Shown: positions 51,357-61,100 of the stretch, piece after piece
How positions within the stretch are numbered: the stretch's first letter is position 1
How the letters are laid out: every line of letters begins with the position of its first letter
Source of the DNA: Actinoalloteichus_B caeruleus
Lineage (GTDB): Bacteria; Actinomycetota; Actinomycetes; Mycobacteriales; Pseudonocardiaceae
Length of the DNA stretch: 64,000 nucleotides
Direction: 5' to 3' (one strand)
Assembly: GCF_000718005.1 (NCBI RefSeq)
Contig: NZ_JODV01000007.1
Notes under the pieces: model-generated
What the model saw: only the letters and a program-made list of their open reading frames with translations
Told to the model about the DNA's origin: nothing
The model's database searches: none
Program-made: the position numbers and the translations under genes

Positions 51357-52526
51357 TCATTCGTCGGCGAGTGGACGGATGGGCGTGATCGTCGGGATGT
51401 ACACGAGCGCGTCGAAGCTCCCGGTGAGGGAGGGCAGGTCGAAGTAGTGCTCGTCATCGTCGGCGGGGTCGTACAGCCCGGAGATGAGCCTGGTCGGCCA
51501 GGAGCGGCCGAGGTCTCCCGCGACCGTCGCCGGGGGTGGTGTGCGCAGGTCGATGGTGCGCTCACCGTGCGCGCCGGCGAGTCGTGCGTCGATGGAGTCC
51601 GCGCGCGGAGCGGGGATCGTCGCTCTGGTGATGTGGCCCTGGCCGAAGGTGATGTGCACGGCGAGATACCGATCGTCCAACGCGGTGCGCAGGTGTGAAC
51701 CGAGCATCGGGCCGGGGTGCGCGGCGATGTGGGCGCTGCCCTCCCACAGCACGATCCGCTCTCCGGTGCGGCGGTGGTGGTCCAGGAGCCGGTCGGCGGC
51801 CAGGTGTTCCTCGCGAGCCATGTCGTGGCCGACACCGATCGCGTTCGCGTGGAAGTCCACCACCGCGTCGAGGAGCTCCAGCGCGGCATCCCTCTCGCCG
51901 CTGGGCGCCAGCCTGGCCGTGTGGGCTCGGGCTGTGCGGGCCATCTCCACGAAGGGCGTGCCGGGGTGGGTGCCGCGTGCGCGCAGGACGTGCTCGCCGC
52001 TGCCGTGCGCGACGCGGATGACGTCGAGGAGCGCTTCGACCCTCACGGCCGTGCCGGCGTCGATCCCGGCCAGCAGGTCGACGACGCGGTCATAGTCCGA
52101 GGACAGGACGCGCGAGCTGGCCACGCCGACGATCCGCACCCGAGCACCGGCCCGGGTCCGGTTGAGCTCACGCAACCGGACCAGCGCGTCTCGCATCTCA
52201 ACGACCTGCCACGGTCCCCACGCCTGGGCGAGCGCGCGGTCGAGGTCGATGTCCTCACCGGACACGTACCGGTCGTACAGGTCGGCGACGCGCTGGTTGT
52301 CGAGCACGGCGATGGTCGTGAACCCGCGCTCGACCAGGAGCCAGGTGGTGTCGGTGACGAAGGCGAACACCTCGTGGGCCTCGCGGGTGCTCACACCCAG
52401 GCCCACGATCACCGCCTCGCGGGCGGCCTCGGCGATCAGCTCCGGGCGCGCGCCGACAGGCTGCGTGGTGAGCCATGCGGCGACGGGAGGCGACGGGTCG
52501 GGCGGGAGGACTGGTGGCGTGCTCAT
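51357..52526 (-). CDS. erythromycin-esterase-like protein lacking the usual catalytic residues
   Basis: A 389-residue protein with the fold pattern of the erythromycin esterase (EreA/EreB) family. It shows VIVGLGVSTREAHEVFAFVT, RGFTTIAVLDNQRVADLYD, VGHDMAREEHLAADRLLDHH and RIVLWEGSAHIAAH in family order. The first motif, normally LGE-x-x-H with catalytic Glu and His, reads LGVSTRE, and the Glu normally near the second motif is Asp. It therefore probably does not hydrolyse macrolides by the known mechanism and may bind or modify another compound. The ATG at 52526 is chosen (GAGG about nine bases upstream); an upstream ATG at 52550 lies inside the palindrome. It is a lone leftward gene. Confidence 0.75.
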   Translation of the reverse strand: MSTPPVLPPDPSPPVAAWLTTQPVGARPELIAEAAREAVIVGLGVSTREAHEVFAFVTDTTWLLVERGFTTIAVLDNQRVADLYDRYVSGEDIDLDRALAQAWGPWQVVEMRDALVRLRELNRTRAGARVRIVGVASSRVLSSDYDRVVDLLAGIDAGTAVRVEALLDVIRVAHGSGEHVLRARGTHPGTPFVEMARTARAHTARLAPSGERDAALELLDAVVDFHANAIGVGHDMAREEHLAADRLLDHHRRTGERIVLWEGSAHIAAHPGPMLGSHLRTALDDRYLAVHITFGQGHITRATIPAPRADSIDARLAGAHGERTIDLRTPPPATVAGDLGRSWPTRLISGLYDPADDDEHYFDLPSLTGSFDALVYIPTITPIRPLADE

Positions 52527-52542
52527 ACCAGCAGCCTCGTCT

Positions 52543-52558
52543 CTCAACATATGTTGAG
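52543..52558. promoter_or_regulatory. perfect 16-bp palindrome upstream of the esterase-like gene
   Basis: CTCAACAT followed directly by ATGTTGAG is a perfect two-fold symmetric site, 17 bases before the chosen start codon. It is the best operator candidate in the window and would suit a dimeric repressor of the TetR, MarR or PadR type. No such regulator gene is adjacent. Confidence 0.65.
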
Positions 52559-52962
52559 GTCAAGGGGTGCGGCCGGATCACCTCAGCCGCGTCCACGGGC
52601 TGGCGGAGCTCAGGAGCCCGGTGCCGCGCCCGGCTCACCGAGCTCAGCCGAACCGGGCGAATTCAGCTGGCCATTGAGGTCGGCCACCCGTTGCTCGGCC
52701 TGGCGTGGCGATCCGATCGCCGAGGCTGGTGCTCCGGTGGGGACTCGTCGGGTGCACCGCCGTGCCGGATGGGCACGTCGTCCGTTGTGTCGTTGCTCGT
52801 GTTCCCGGCGTGGTGGCCACCGGGCCTGACCGGCCGGTGCTCGGGGCTCGGCAGGGCACCACGATGGCGACGACACGGGAGCGGACCCGCCCGATGCGGG
52901 AGAACGAGCTCGAACCCCGGCCAACGATCCCATTGGCAAGGGTTCGAGCCTCGTGCGCGAGG
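52559..52962. other. intergenic region between the palindrome and tRNA-Lys
   Basis: About 400 bases without a credible gene. Its right end (52940-52950, GGGTTCGAGCC) is complementary to the T-arm of the tRNA-Lys gene, and CCTCG-CGCA-CGAGG forms a small hairpin in the tRNA trailer (about 52949-52962). Confidence 0.45.
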
Positions 52963-53035
52963 TGGGGCGCCTGGGGCTCGAACCCAGAACCTACGGATTA
53001 AAAGTCCGCAGCTCTACCAATTGAGCTAACGCCCC
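52963..53035 (-). tRNA. tRNA-Lys (TTT)
   Basis: A 73-base cloverleaf. The acceptor GGGGCGT pairs with GCGCCCC and the discriminator is A. The anticodon loop CTTTTAA on a GCGGA/TCCGT stem gives TTT. The T-arm is CTGGGTTCGAGCCCCAG. Eleven bases of the T-arm (52975-52985) have an exact complement in the 3' trailer at 52940-52950. Confidence 0.95.
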
Positions 53036-53135
53036 GCGCTGGCATTCTAGACCACCGCGACGCGCCCGGGGTTCCTGGAGCGCGGTGGCCGGGGCTCGGC
53101 CCCGGCTCCCATCTCGCCGAGGCGCTCCTCCGGGG

Positions 53136-54065
53136 TCAGCCGGGGGCCAGGAGGGCGGTGATGGTGACGATCACCGGCACCGAGACCACCGTGGTGATGA
53201 GGATGGCGTCCCGGGCCAGGTCGACGGCCCGGTCGTAGCGGATGGCGTACACGAAGATGTTCTGCGCGGTGGGCAGGGCCGCGGTGATGGTCGCGGCGAG
53301 CAGCATGGTCCCCTCCAGGCCGAGCGCGTAGCGGGCGAGGAGGAAGGCCACGACCGGTTGCAGCAGGTTCTTCAGCGCCACGGCGGTCCACAGGTCCCGC
53401 TTGTACCGGCCGCTGCCGGGGCGGCCTCCGCCGTGCAGCGAGATCCCGAACGCCAACAGCATCGCCGGAACCGCCATCGCGCCGACCAGCTGGAACGGCT
53501 GGAGCACCAGCTCGGGCAGCGGGAGGCCCGCCAGCGCCACCCCCAGCCCGAGGAATGACGCGATGGTCACCGGGTTGCGCAGCGGCTGGGCGAAGACGCG
53601 CCACAGGGAACGCCGCCGCCCGGCGGTCGCCGTGTCGAGCACGGCGAACGACAGGGGCGTCATGACGACGAGCTGGAAGATCATGATCGGTGCGGCGTAG
53701 GCGGCGTCCCCGAGCACGTAGACCGAGATGGGGATGCCGAGGTTCCCGGCGTTGACGTAGCTCGCGGTGAGCGCGCCGATCGTGGTCTCCGCGACGGAAC
53801 GCCGCAGTACCAGCCAGCTGACGAGGACGAAGACGAGCGCGGCGACCACGGTGCTGGCGACGGTGACCACGAGCGTGGGGGAGAAGACCGTTCCCACGTC
53901 GGCGGTGGCGAGCGTCTCGAAGAGCAACGCGGGAGTCGCGACGAAGAAGGCCAGTGTGGACAGCACGTCCCGACCGGACGGCCCCAGGGTCCCGGTGCGA
54001 CCGAGGAGGTAGCCGATCCCGATGACCACCGCGATGACGCTGAACCCGGCGATGACGCCCTGCAC
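53136..54065 (-). CDS. AEC-family (auxin efflux carrier-like) permease
   Basis: A 309-residue protein with about ten membrane spans of the AEC family, which exports or imports organic acids. The start FSVIAVVIGIGYLLGRTG, the central ASYVNAGNLGIPISVYVLGD with its conserved Asn-Ala-Gly-Asn motif, and LPTAQNIFVYAIRYDRAV near the end are characteristic. The GTG at 54065 has GGAGGAG upstream. The substrate is unknown. It runs leftward, 52 bases after the EamA transporter gene, and may share its transcript. Confidence 0.85.
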   Translation of the reverse strand: MQGVIAGFSVIAVVIGIGYLLGRTGTLGPSGRDVLSTLAFFVATPALLFETLATADVGTVFSPTLVVTVASTVVAALVFVLVSWLVLRRSVAETTIGALTASYVNAGNLGIPISVYVLGDAAYAAPIMIFQLVVMTPLSFAVLDTATAGRRRSLWRVFAQPLRNPVTIASFLGLGVALAGLPLPELVLQPFQLVGAMAVPAMLLAFGISLHGGGRPGSGRYKRDLWTAVALKNLLQPVVAFLLARYALGLEGTMLLAATITAALPTAQNIFVYAIRYDRAVDLARDAILITTVVSVPVIVTITALLAPG

Positions 54066-54116
54066 CGCACTCCTCCCGTTCCTCGGCCCTCCGCTCGCCC
54101 CGGCGCCCGGAGCGGG

Positions 54117-55064
54117 TCAGGCCGGTGGCGTGCCGGCCAGCACCGCCCTGCGCCCCACGCGTTCGTGCCACCCCAGCGCGGTGATCGCGGTGATCACGAC
54201 GACGAACCCGATCCACTGGGTGGCGACGAGGTGCTCGCCGAGCACCGTGACGCCGATGAACGCCGCGGTGGCGGGGAAGGCGAGTTCGGCGAGGGTCGCC
54301 CTGGCGGCCGGTGTCCCCCGCAGCCCCAGGTAGTACACGCTGAGCGAGATCAGCCCGGGGATCAGCGCGAGCAGGATGAGACCGACCGCGTTCTCCCAGC
54401 CCACCGCGAGGGGATCGCCCTGGACGGTGAGCACCGCCAGTGCGGCGGGCAGCCCGAGCCCGAAGCGGAGGACCGTGACGTCACGGGCTGGGATCGAACG
54501 GCTCACCACCCGCCCGAGCACGGTGCCAGCGGCCCACAGCACCGCCGCCCCGATCGCCAGCAGGGCTGGCTGGAGGGCGCTGATCTGGACGGACAGCGGG
54601 TCGGGGAAGCTGAGCAGCCAGGCTCCGGCCAACGCGGGGAGCGCGAAGGCCCAGTAGCGGGCCCGCACCCGTTCCCCGAGCAGGAGGTAGGCGGCCAGGA
54701 CGGCGAACAGGGGTTGCAGCTTCTGGAGCACCAGTGGCGTGATCCCATCGCCCACCGCGAAGGCCGCGGTGAACAACGCCGTGGCCAGCGCCGAGGAGCC
54801 GACGCCGATGGTCACCATCGCCACCCGCTCCCGGACCCCGGAGCGGCGGAAGGCCCGCACGGCGCTCGGCAGGAACGGCAGCATCACCAGCACGATGATC
54901 AGGTGTTCCCAGAACACCACCGAGGAGGCGGGCAGGGTCTCGGCCAGCGGTTTGCGCAGGAGCCCGTCCGTGCCCCACAGCGCGGCGGCGCAGGCGACCA
55001 ACCAGGTCCGGTCTCCGGTTCCCGAGGTGCGGGCTCCGCCCGCTGTCTCCCCTGCCGTCGTCAC
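54117..55064 (-). CDS. EamA/DMT-family transporter
   Basis: A 315-residue drug/metabolite transporter with ten predicted spans in two EamA repeats. ACAAALWGTDGLLRKPLAETLP opens the first repeat with its conserved WG, and ALLAIGAAVLWAAGTVLGRVVSR opens the second. LAELAFPATAAFIGVTVLGEHLVATQWIGF is the typical last part. Substrate is unknown. I chose the GTG at 55064 because TACCGT lies exactly six bases before it, the leaderless geometry seen elsewhere in the window. Confidence 0.85.
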   Translation of the reverse strand: MTTAGETAGGARTSGTGDRTWLVACAAALWGTDGLLRKPLAETLPASSVVFWEHLIIVLVMLPFLPSAVRAFRRSGVRERVAMVTIGVGSSALATALFTAAFAVGDGITPLVLQKLQPLFAVLAAYLLLGERVRARYWAFALPALAGAWLLSFPDPLSVQISALQPALLAIGAAVLWAAGTVLGRVVSRSIPARDVTVLRFGLGLPAALAVLTVQGDPLAVGWENAVGLILLALIPGLISLSVYYLGLRGTPAARATLAELAFPATAAFIGVTVLGEHLVATQWIGFVVVITAITALGWHERVGRRAVLAGTPPA

Positions 55065-55070
55065 TCGAAC

Positions 55071-55076
55071 ACGGTA
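55071..55076 (-). promoter_or_regulatory. -10 element of the EamA transporter gene (leaderless type)
   Basis: TACCGT on the minus strand, six bases before the GTG start, with no ribosome binding site between. Confidence 0.45.
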
Positions 55077-55460
55077 ATCACCGAGGCCAGGGGACATTTC
55101 GGGCTCCGGCGCGCGCCCACTCCTCCGCCGGCGGGGCACTGGTCGACGCCCACCGCCGCTGACCAGGTACGACGGAGGCTGGACCACGCGGGACGGCGGC
55201 CGTTCCGGCCGATCGGGAGTGATGCGGGGCGCAAAGCGACAACGGTCACTGCCCGGTCCGCGCCCGCGGTGTCCCGTCCGCCGCCCTGGTCGGTCCACGA
55301 CAGGGCGCGGATCCTCGGGCCCTCGTGCCGCCGGGCGCCGCCCCGCTCGGCGTCGAGGAACGCGGTCGGCCTGGGCTCGACGAACGCGGTCGGCCGGAGG
55401 CGGCCCGTCGGCCCGCCCACCGACCAGCCCTCCACCCGTGGGGTGTCCCCCGTCACGGCC
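55077..55460. other. intergenic region between the EamA transporter and dihydrouridine synthase
   Basis: About 385 bases between divergent genes with no credible gene of its own. Its right end leads into the CACAAT hexamer (55460-55465), six bases before the dihydrouridine synthase start. Confidence 0.4.
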
Positions 55461-55471
55461 ACAATGGGGAC

Positions 55472-56614
55472 GTGACTACCGAGGCCCTGACCAAGCCAGC
55501 GCTGCGGATCGGCCCGCACGCGGTCGACCCGCCCGTGGTGCTCGCGCCGATGGCCGGCATCACCAACATCGCCTTCCGGCAGCTGTGCCGCGGCTACGGC
55601 GCGGGTCTCTACGTGTGCGAGATGATCACCTCGCGCGCCCTGGTCGAGCGCCACCCGGGGACGCTGCACATGATCCGGTTCGACGAGGACGAGCGCCCCC
55701 GCTCGATGCAGCTCTACGGCGTCGACCCGGTGACGATGGGGCGCGCGGTCCGCATGATCGTCGACGAGGACCTCGCGGACCACGTGGACATGAACTTCGG
55801 TTGCCCCGTCCCCAAGGTGACCAGGCAGGGTGGCGGCGCGGCGCTGCCGTTCAAACGTCGGCTGTTCGCCTCCATCGTCCGGGCCGCCGTCCGCGAGGCC
55901 GCCCCCGCCGGGATTCCCGTGACCGTGAAGTTCCGGGTCGGTATCGACGCCGACCACACGACGTTCCTCGACGCTGGTCGGATCGCCGAGGAGGAGGGCG
56001 CGGCGGCGGTGGCCCTCCACGCCAGGACCGCCGCGCAGCGGTACTCCGGCACCGCCGACTGGACGCGGATCGCCGAGCTCAAACAGGCCGTGCGCACCAT
56101 TCCCGTACTCGGCAACGGCGACATCTTCAGCGCCGACGACGCGCTGCGCATGGTCCGGGAAACCGGTTGTGACGGGGTGGTGGTGGGGCGGGGCTGCCTC
56201 GGACGCCCCTGGCTGTTCCGCGATCTGGAGGCGATGTTCGCCGGTCGTCCGGTGCCGCCCGCTCCCAGGCTCGGCGAGGTGGCGGGGGTGCTGCTCCGCC
56301 ACGCGGAACTGCTGGCGGACCACCTCGGGGAGGACAAGGCCTGCCGCGACCTGCGCAAGCACATGTCCTGGTACCTGCGCGGGTTCCCGGTGGGCAACGA
56401 CCTGCGCCGGTCCTTCGGGCTCATCACGAGCATCGCCGAGCTCACCGACCTGCTGGGCAGGCTGGACGCGTCCGCCCCGTTCCCCTCGGACGCCGAGGGA
56501 CCGAGAGGCCGGCAGGGCTCGGCCGGCAAGGTGGCCCTGCCCGCCGGTTGGCTGAACGACGCCGAGGACGACACCGTGCCAGCGGGAGCCGAGATCGACC
56601 ACTCGGGAGGATGA
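55472..56614 (+). CDS. dusB: tRNA-dihydrouridine synthase
   Basis: A 380-residue FMN enzyme that reduces specific uridines in tRNA D-loops. VVLAPMAGITNIAFRQLCRGYGAGLYVCEMITS is the family's FMN-binding start, and MQLYGVDP follows. MNFGCPVPKVTRQGGGAAL contains the catalytic Cys, then VTVKFRVGID, ALHARTAAQRYSG, VLGNGDIFSADDAL and VVVGRGCLGRPWLFRDL. The C-terminal helical tRNA-binding domain ends KHMSWYLRGFPVG. The GTG at 55472 follows CACAAT by six bases. Assignment to the DusB subgroup is by overall likeness. Confidence 0.92.
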   Translation: MTTEALTKPALRIGPHAVDPPVVLAPMAGITNIAFRQLCRGYGAGLYVCEMITSRALVERHPGTLHMIRFDEDERPRSMQLYGVDPVTMGRAVRMIVDEDLADHVDMNFGCPVPKVTRQGGGAALPFKRRLFASIVRAAVREAAPAGIPVTVKFRVGIDADHTTFLDAGRIAEEEGAAAVALHARTAAQRYSGTADWTRIAELKQAVRTIPVLGNGDIFSADDALRMVRETGCDGVVVGRGCLGRPWLFRDLEAMFAGRPVPPAPRLGEVAGVLLRHAELLADHLGEDKACRDLRKHMSWYLRGFPVGNDLRRSFGLITSIAELTDLLGRLDASAPFPSDAEGPRGRQGSAGKVALPAGWLNDAEDDTVPAGAEIDHSGG

Positions 56615-57018
56615 CCGGGCTCGCTCGAACGAGTGGGATTCGGCCGGTAAACCCGGATTACGGCACCGGAGTGTCGCCTGGCAATCCATCCATCGCACAG
56701 TGACAGCGCTGGGCGCGGGCAGGAGACTGGGCGGTGGGCCGGGAAGCGACCTCCACTCCGACCCGCCGCCGAACCCCCAGCGTCCGTCGGCCGCGGCTCC
56801 CGACGAACGAACCGCGCCCCGAGGAGGCGGCCGCCGCGGTGGCCGCCGCCACGACCTCCACCGGGAGGATGAGGGCACCCACGATCAGCCCAACAGGACC
56901 CCGACGGACGTCGCCACGACGGTCAGCCAGATGAGCGAAATCGAAACTTCACTGCGATGGCGCCTCAAGCGACACCGTCGGAGAGTCGACACCTCAGACA
57001 TGTAGGGAGGTGTGTGCG
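56615..57018. other. intergenic region between dusB and the diguanylate cyclase
   Basis: About 400 bases. No gene is credible. The last 70 bases are AT-richer and end in the AGGGAGG ribosome binding site of the cyclase gene. Confidence 0.4.
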
Positions 57019-57957
57019 GTGACCGTACTGCAACCCGATGTCAGCGAGTCCGGACCGGGGCGTGAGCGAGGGCAGACGGGCACGGGCGCTGCCGCCGGCT
57101 CTCGGGACGGCGGCCCCAGGCGACGCGGAGAGCGGGCGCACCACCTCGCCGACATGATCGACACCTCGGGTCTCGTCCGCCTGCACGAGTCCATCGCGGC
57201 GCTCCACGCCTCGCGGGGGCAGTGGCGGGAGGCGTACCAGCACCTGCGGTCCGCGCTCGACCTGGCGAGCACCGAGGGTTCCGAGCCCATCCGGGTACCG
57301 GAACAGCTCCGCAGGGAGGTCGACCGCCTGCGGCGGGAACACGCCGAGGTGCACGAGCAGAGCCTGCGGGACGACCTGACGGCCAGCTACAACCGCCGGT
57401 ACCTCGACCAGCGCCTCGTCGGCATGCTGGCCGACCTCGGCCGGGCCGGGACCCCCGGTCGGGGGCTCGCGGTGGCCCTGGTCGATCTGGACCTCTTCAA
57501 GCAGGTGAACGACACCTACGGACACCTGGTCGGTGACCGGGTGCTCCAGCGCGTCGTCGACCTGTTGCAGGAAGGACTCCCGGGCGAGGCGTTCTGCGCC
57601 CGGTACGGAGGCGAGGAGTTCGTGTTGGTGCTGCCCGACATCGACGAGGCCACCGCCGTGGCCGTCTGCGAGACCGCCCGGGCTCGTATCGAGCGGCACC
57701 CGTGGCAGCAGTTGACGGCGGGTCTCCGGGTGACGGTGAGCATCGGGCTCGCCCACCAGCCCCGGCCGGCGGAGGGCGCCGCGAGACCTCCGGAGAACCA
57801 CGAGGAGCAGTTGCTCCAGGCCGACAGCCTGTTGTACACGGCGAAGCAGTCCGGCCGGAACGCCGTCGCCTACCGGGACCAGGGCCGGGCTCGGCTCGCC
57901 GGGGCGGCCGGCGGCCGCCGTACCGTGGTGCAACCCCGGGTGGTCGGGTACTACTGA
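57019..57957 (+). CDS. GGDEF-domain diguanylate cyclase
   Basis: A 312-residue soluble protein. Residues 40-110 are helical and may be a TPR-like sensory part (LHESIAALHASRGQWREAYQHL). The GGDEF domain at about 120-285 has DDLTASYNRRYLDQRL, VDLDLFKQVNDTYGHLVGD (metal and GTP site) and the active-site GGEEF within ARYGGEEFVLVLPDI. The allosteric RxxD site normally five residues before GGEEF is missing. It should make cyclic di-GMP, which controls development in actinomycetes. The GTG at 57019 follows AGGGAGG by eight bases; a GTG at 57010 inside that element is less likely. Confidence 0.87.
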   Translation: MTVLQPDVSESGPGRERGQTGTGAAAGSRDGGPRRRGERAHHLADMIDTSGLVRLHESIAALHASRGQWREAYQHLRSALDLASTEGSEPIRVPEQLRREVDRLRREHAEVHEQSLRDDLTASYNRRYLDQRLVGMLADLGRAGTPGRGLAVALVDLDLFKQVNDTYGHLVGDRVLQRVVDLLQEGLPGEAFCARYGGEEFVLVLPDIDEATAVAVCETARARIERHPWQQLTAGLRVTVSIGLAHQPRPAEGAARPPENHEEQLLQADSLLYTAKQSGRNAVAYRDQGRARLAGAAGGRRTVVQPRVVGYY

Positions 57958-58168
57958 TTGTCAGGGGTTGTTCGCCTTTCCGGTCAGCCGATCCGCGCCG
58001 TGCGCGGAGGGTGACGGTTCTCCGGGAATGCTTCGCGGCCGAACGGCGTAGCCGTACCATCGCCTGGCGGACGGCTCACCCGTTCGGGCAACCTGCTCGG
58101 TAGCTCGGCGTCTATACGCATGGCGAGTCAGACCGCCACGTTCCTGTCACCAGAGGGAAGGAGACCCG

Positions 58169-61100
58169 GTGGCCGACGATCCTCGTCCCGGTGGTTTCCG
58201 CTCTCGGCGCTCCCAGGACTCCGGTTCGTCCGAGGACCGGCCCCGGCGCCGCCGCGCGCGGTACACCGAGCCACCCACCGGCCGCCGCCGTCGCTCGATG
58301 GAGGACACCGGCGGCACCTCCGTCTCCGACCTGCTCGCCAGACACCGCACCGGAGCGCCGGACCAGCTCGAGGACGAGGAACCCGCCTTACGAGCGGATC
58401 AACCCGGGTCGTCCTTCGAGGACTCCCACGCTGAGCCATCCCCGTACGGCGAGCCGGACCCCTACGCCGAGCCCTATGACGAGGCGCCGACGCACTACTC
58501 CGACGCCAGCTCCTACCCCGGTGCCCCCTCGTACACAGAGGACCCCTCGTACACGGAGGACCCCTCGTACGCCGAGGGGCGGGCGTACGAGGAGGAGCGG
58601 GCGGAGGAGCCGGCCCGCCGATCCCGGCGCGCGGCACGGGAAACGCCGGCCGTCCCCGAGGAACGACCGGAGAAGCTGGGGCGCCGGGCCCGGCGCGCGG
58701 CGAGGGACACCGAGACCGAGCAGCGGCTCTCCTCCCGGCACCAGGCTCCCAGCTCTCAGGAACCCGAGCACCAGGACGAGCGGCCGGCCGGGCCGCTCGC
58801 CCCCCCGCCCGGGCGACGAGCGCGGCCTCCGGCCGGCGGACTCGGATCCGCCCGGCGCGCGCAGCAGCGACCGGCACCGAGGCCGGACCCCGCTCCCCCG
58901 GCCCGCCCGGCCGACGCCGATCTCGACGACGCACCGACGACCGTCTGGGAGGCCGAGACCCCGCTGGACGCGGCCGAACCTCCCGCGCGTCCACCCGCAC
59001 CGCCGCGCAGGCCACTGGGCCAGCAGGGCAGGTCAAGGCCGAGCAAGCTGGGTCGCCGCCCGGCGCCTCCCCCGCCCGACACCCCGCCGCCCGTGGTGGA
59101 GGACCAGGACACTCCTGATCTGACGCAGGAGATGCCGGCGGTTCAGCGAGCGACTCGACCGGGCCCGCCAGCACCGCCGACCGGGCAGCCGCCGACCGGG
59201 CGGGCTCCAGCGGGGCAGGCTGCGGCGGGGCAGGCTTCCTCGAACCCCCGGCTACCCACGGTTCCCGACGACGGCGACCGCGCCGGCCCGCCAGGACGTC
59301 AGCGCCCCGCGCCCAGCGGCCGCCCGCCGGCCCCGGGGGGTGGTGGCCCGCGTCCCGGGCCGCGCCCCCCCGGAGCGGGAGCCGGGGCCGCCGGAGTGGG
59401 CTCGCCGCAGCCGGGAGACCCCGCCGGGCCGCACCAGGACCCTGGCCCCCGTTCCAACCCCAACGTGCCCAGGCCACCCCGGCCGGCCCCGCCGCCCGAG
59501 TACGACGACGGTCCGAAGACCGAGGAGACCGTCCTCACCCACCGCACCCGGTCCATCGACGCGACCCTCGCGCGGTTCTCCGCCGTGCACGACGAACTCG
59601 CCGAGGAGGAACAGGAGCGCGAGAAGAAGCGCAGGAAGCGGCTCGGCAAGCTCATCAGCAAGCTGGAGCCCCAGGACCAGTACGCGGACCTGGACAGCGC
59701 CGTCGAGAAGTTCGACCCGTCGACGAAGCCCCGGATGTCCGAGGCGGACGCCCAGGGATCGGCCCCCGCCGATCCGGACCGGACCGAGGTGCACCAGGAC
59801 GGTCTGGTCGACGACGCGGACGAGCGGCCTGGGGAGACGAGCGGGAAGGACGACGACCGGGACGACACCGGCTCGGAGGAACGGAAACCGAAGGCGGCCG
59901 CCAAGGCGGTGGTCGGCAAGCTGGTCGCGTTCAGCGGCTTGCGCTCCCCCCATTCCAGCCGCGCCAGGGTGGTCGGCAAGGGCGTCGCGCTCGCGGCGGC
60001 GGTCACCACGTTCCTGGCCACCGGGTTCGGCTGGGGCGCGCGGGGCTGGGTCGACAACCAGTTCTCCCATGTGTCCGCACTGGACACCGAGTCCGACGCG
60101 ATCGCGGACCCCGACAAGCAGTACGGCGACGAGAACTTCCTGATCGTGGGTTCGGACAGCCGGTACGGCGCCACCGAGGAGGACAACGCGGGCACCGTGG
60201 AGGACGCCGACGGCGACCGGGCCGACACCACGATGCTCGCCCACATCCCCGCCGACCGGGAGCGGCTGGTGATCGTGTCCTTCCCCCGGGACCTCGAGGT
60301 GGACCGCCCGGAGTGCGACCGGTGGAACCCGGAGACCCGCGACTACACCGAGGAGCTCGTCGGCCCGGCCACCCAGGTGAAGCTCAACGCGGTGTACGCC
60401 GTCGGCGGGCCCCGGTGCATGGTGAAGACCATCCAGAACATCACGACCCTGAAGATGACGAACTTCGTCGGCCTCGACTTCGGGGGCTTCCGCGAGATGG
60501 TGGACGCGGTCGACGGCGTGGACGTCTGCGTCGAGGCGCCGATGATCGACCAGGAGCTGGGCACGATCCTCCCGGAGGCGGGCTGGCAGACGATCACCGG
60601 CTCGACGGCGCTGAACTTCGTGCGGGCCAGGAAGGTCCAGGGCGACGTGACCTCGGACTACGGGCGCATGCACCGGCAGCAGCTGTTCCTGTCCTCGCTG
60701 CTGCGCAAGGTCACCTCGGGCGACGTGCTGCTGGACCCCTCGCGTCTCACCGACTTCGTCGGCACCTTCGCGAGGAACACCTACGGCGACAACCTGAGCA
60801 CCGACGGCCTGCTCAGCCTCGCGCAGTCCATGCAGGGCCTGGACACCGGCCGGGTCACCTTCGTCACGCTTCCGACCGTCGGGGAATCCAACGAGCGGGG
60901 CAACGAGGTGATGATCCAGGAGGCCGTGGACGCGTTGTTCCGCGCGATCATCGAGGACGTCCCGCTGCCCGGCGAGGACGTCGACGAGGCGGAGGGCGAG
61001 GACGCCGCCGAGAACCAGGCCGAGGGCGCGGGTGCTGGCGGTCCCGACCTGGTCGACCCCACCGGCATCAAGATCCAGGTGCTCAACGGCAGCTCGATCT

